Below, piece after piece: positions 6,536 through 6,538 of a stretch of DNA of 6,538 nt. A program made the position numbers and the translations under genes. The stretch comes from CAJXZP01 sp047610145. GTDB taxonomy: Bacteria; Bacteroidota; Bacteroidia; Flavobacteriales_G; Salibacteraceae. Positions within the stretch are counted from its first letter, which is position 1. Every line of letters starts with the position of its first letter. The notes under the pieces were generated by a model. The model did no database searches, had not been told where the DNA came from, and saw nothing but the letters and a program-made list of their open reading frames with translations. The DNA lies in assembly GCA_047610145.1 (NCBI GenBank), contig JBLFZF010000144.1, positions 1 to 6,538 on the forward strand, read 5' to 3'.

Positions 6536-6538
6536 AAT
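6530..6538 (+). CDS. Start of an unidentified gene cut by the right window edge
   Basis: ATG at 6530 is followed by AAA AAT (Met-Lys-Asn) and the window ends. It is supported by an upstream promoter candidate, an A-rich leader and position, and Met-Lys starts are common for exported proteins here. Three codons do not allow any functional call. Confidence 0.5.

Noticed and set aside
6501..6538. The heptamer array considered as a CRISPR or telomere-like element
   Set aside because: There are no spacers, the unit is only seven bases, and it runs straight into a start codon, so a leader tandem repeat is the better reading.

Overview
The window is AT-rich and looks like a chromosomal segment from a member of the Bacteroidota, most likely a Flavobacteriaceae-type organism. 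Four things point that way. Two large secreted proteins end in type IX secretion system (T9SS) type A sorting domains. Candidate promoters have TAnnTTTG-type -7 boxes. Start codons lack Shine-Dalgarno sequences. The left edge carries the first codons of what looks like the long-form PurL typical of this phylum.

Layout from left to right. Positions 1-68 (minus) are the start of purL, with a promoter-like box and a small inverted repeat in its leader. Positions about 177-570 (minus) hold a decayed IS5-type transposase fragment with three apparent one-base losses and an in-frame stop. Positions 673-3825 (plus) encode a 1050-residue M36 (fungalysin-type) zinc metalloprotease with signal peptide, FTP/PepSY propeptide, catalytic domain, accessory domains and T9SS tail, followed by a strong hairpin terminator. 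Positions 3909-4238 (plus) encode a 109-residue cysteine-containing lipoprotein of unknown function. A bidirectional terminator at 4250-4279 separates it from the convergent gene at 4303-6372 (minus), a 689-residue reprolysin-like (M12B-type) metzincin that also ends in a T9SS domain. The intergenic region from 6373 holds divergent promoter candidates and a 7-base tandem repeat that runs into the first three codons of a further plus-strand gene at the right edge.

The two proteases belong to different zinc-peptidase families but share the same export route and the same type of cysteine-containing accessory repeat. The simplest reading is a locus for extracellular protein degradation, each gene with its own promoter. 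The lipoprotein between them could be a cell-envelope partner, but nothing in the sequence proves it.

I did not find a clearly new multi-gene system. The most unusual points are an M36 accessory repeat that appears to be split by an inserted jelly-roll-like domain, the heptamer repeat abutting the right-hand start codon, and the pattern of decay in the transposase remnant.
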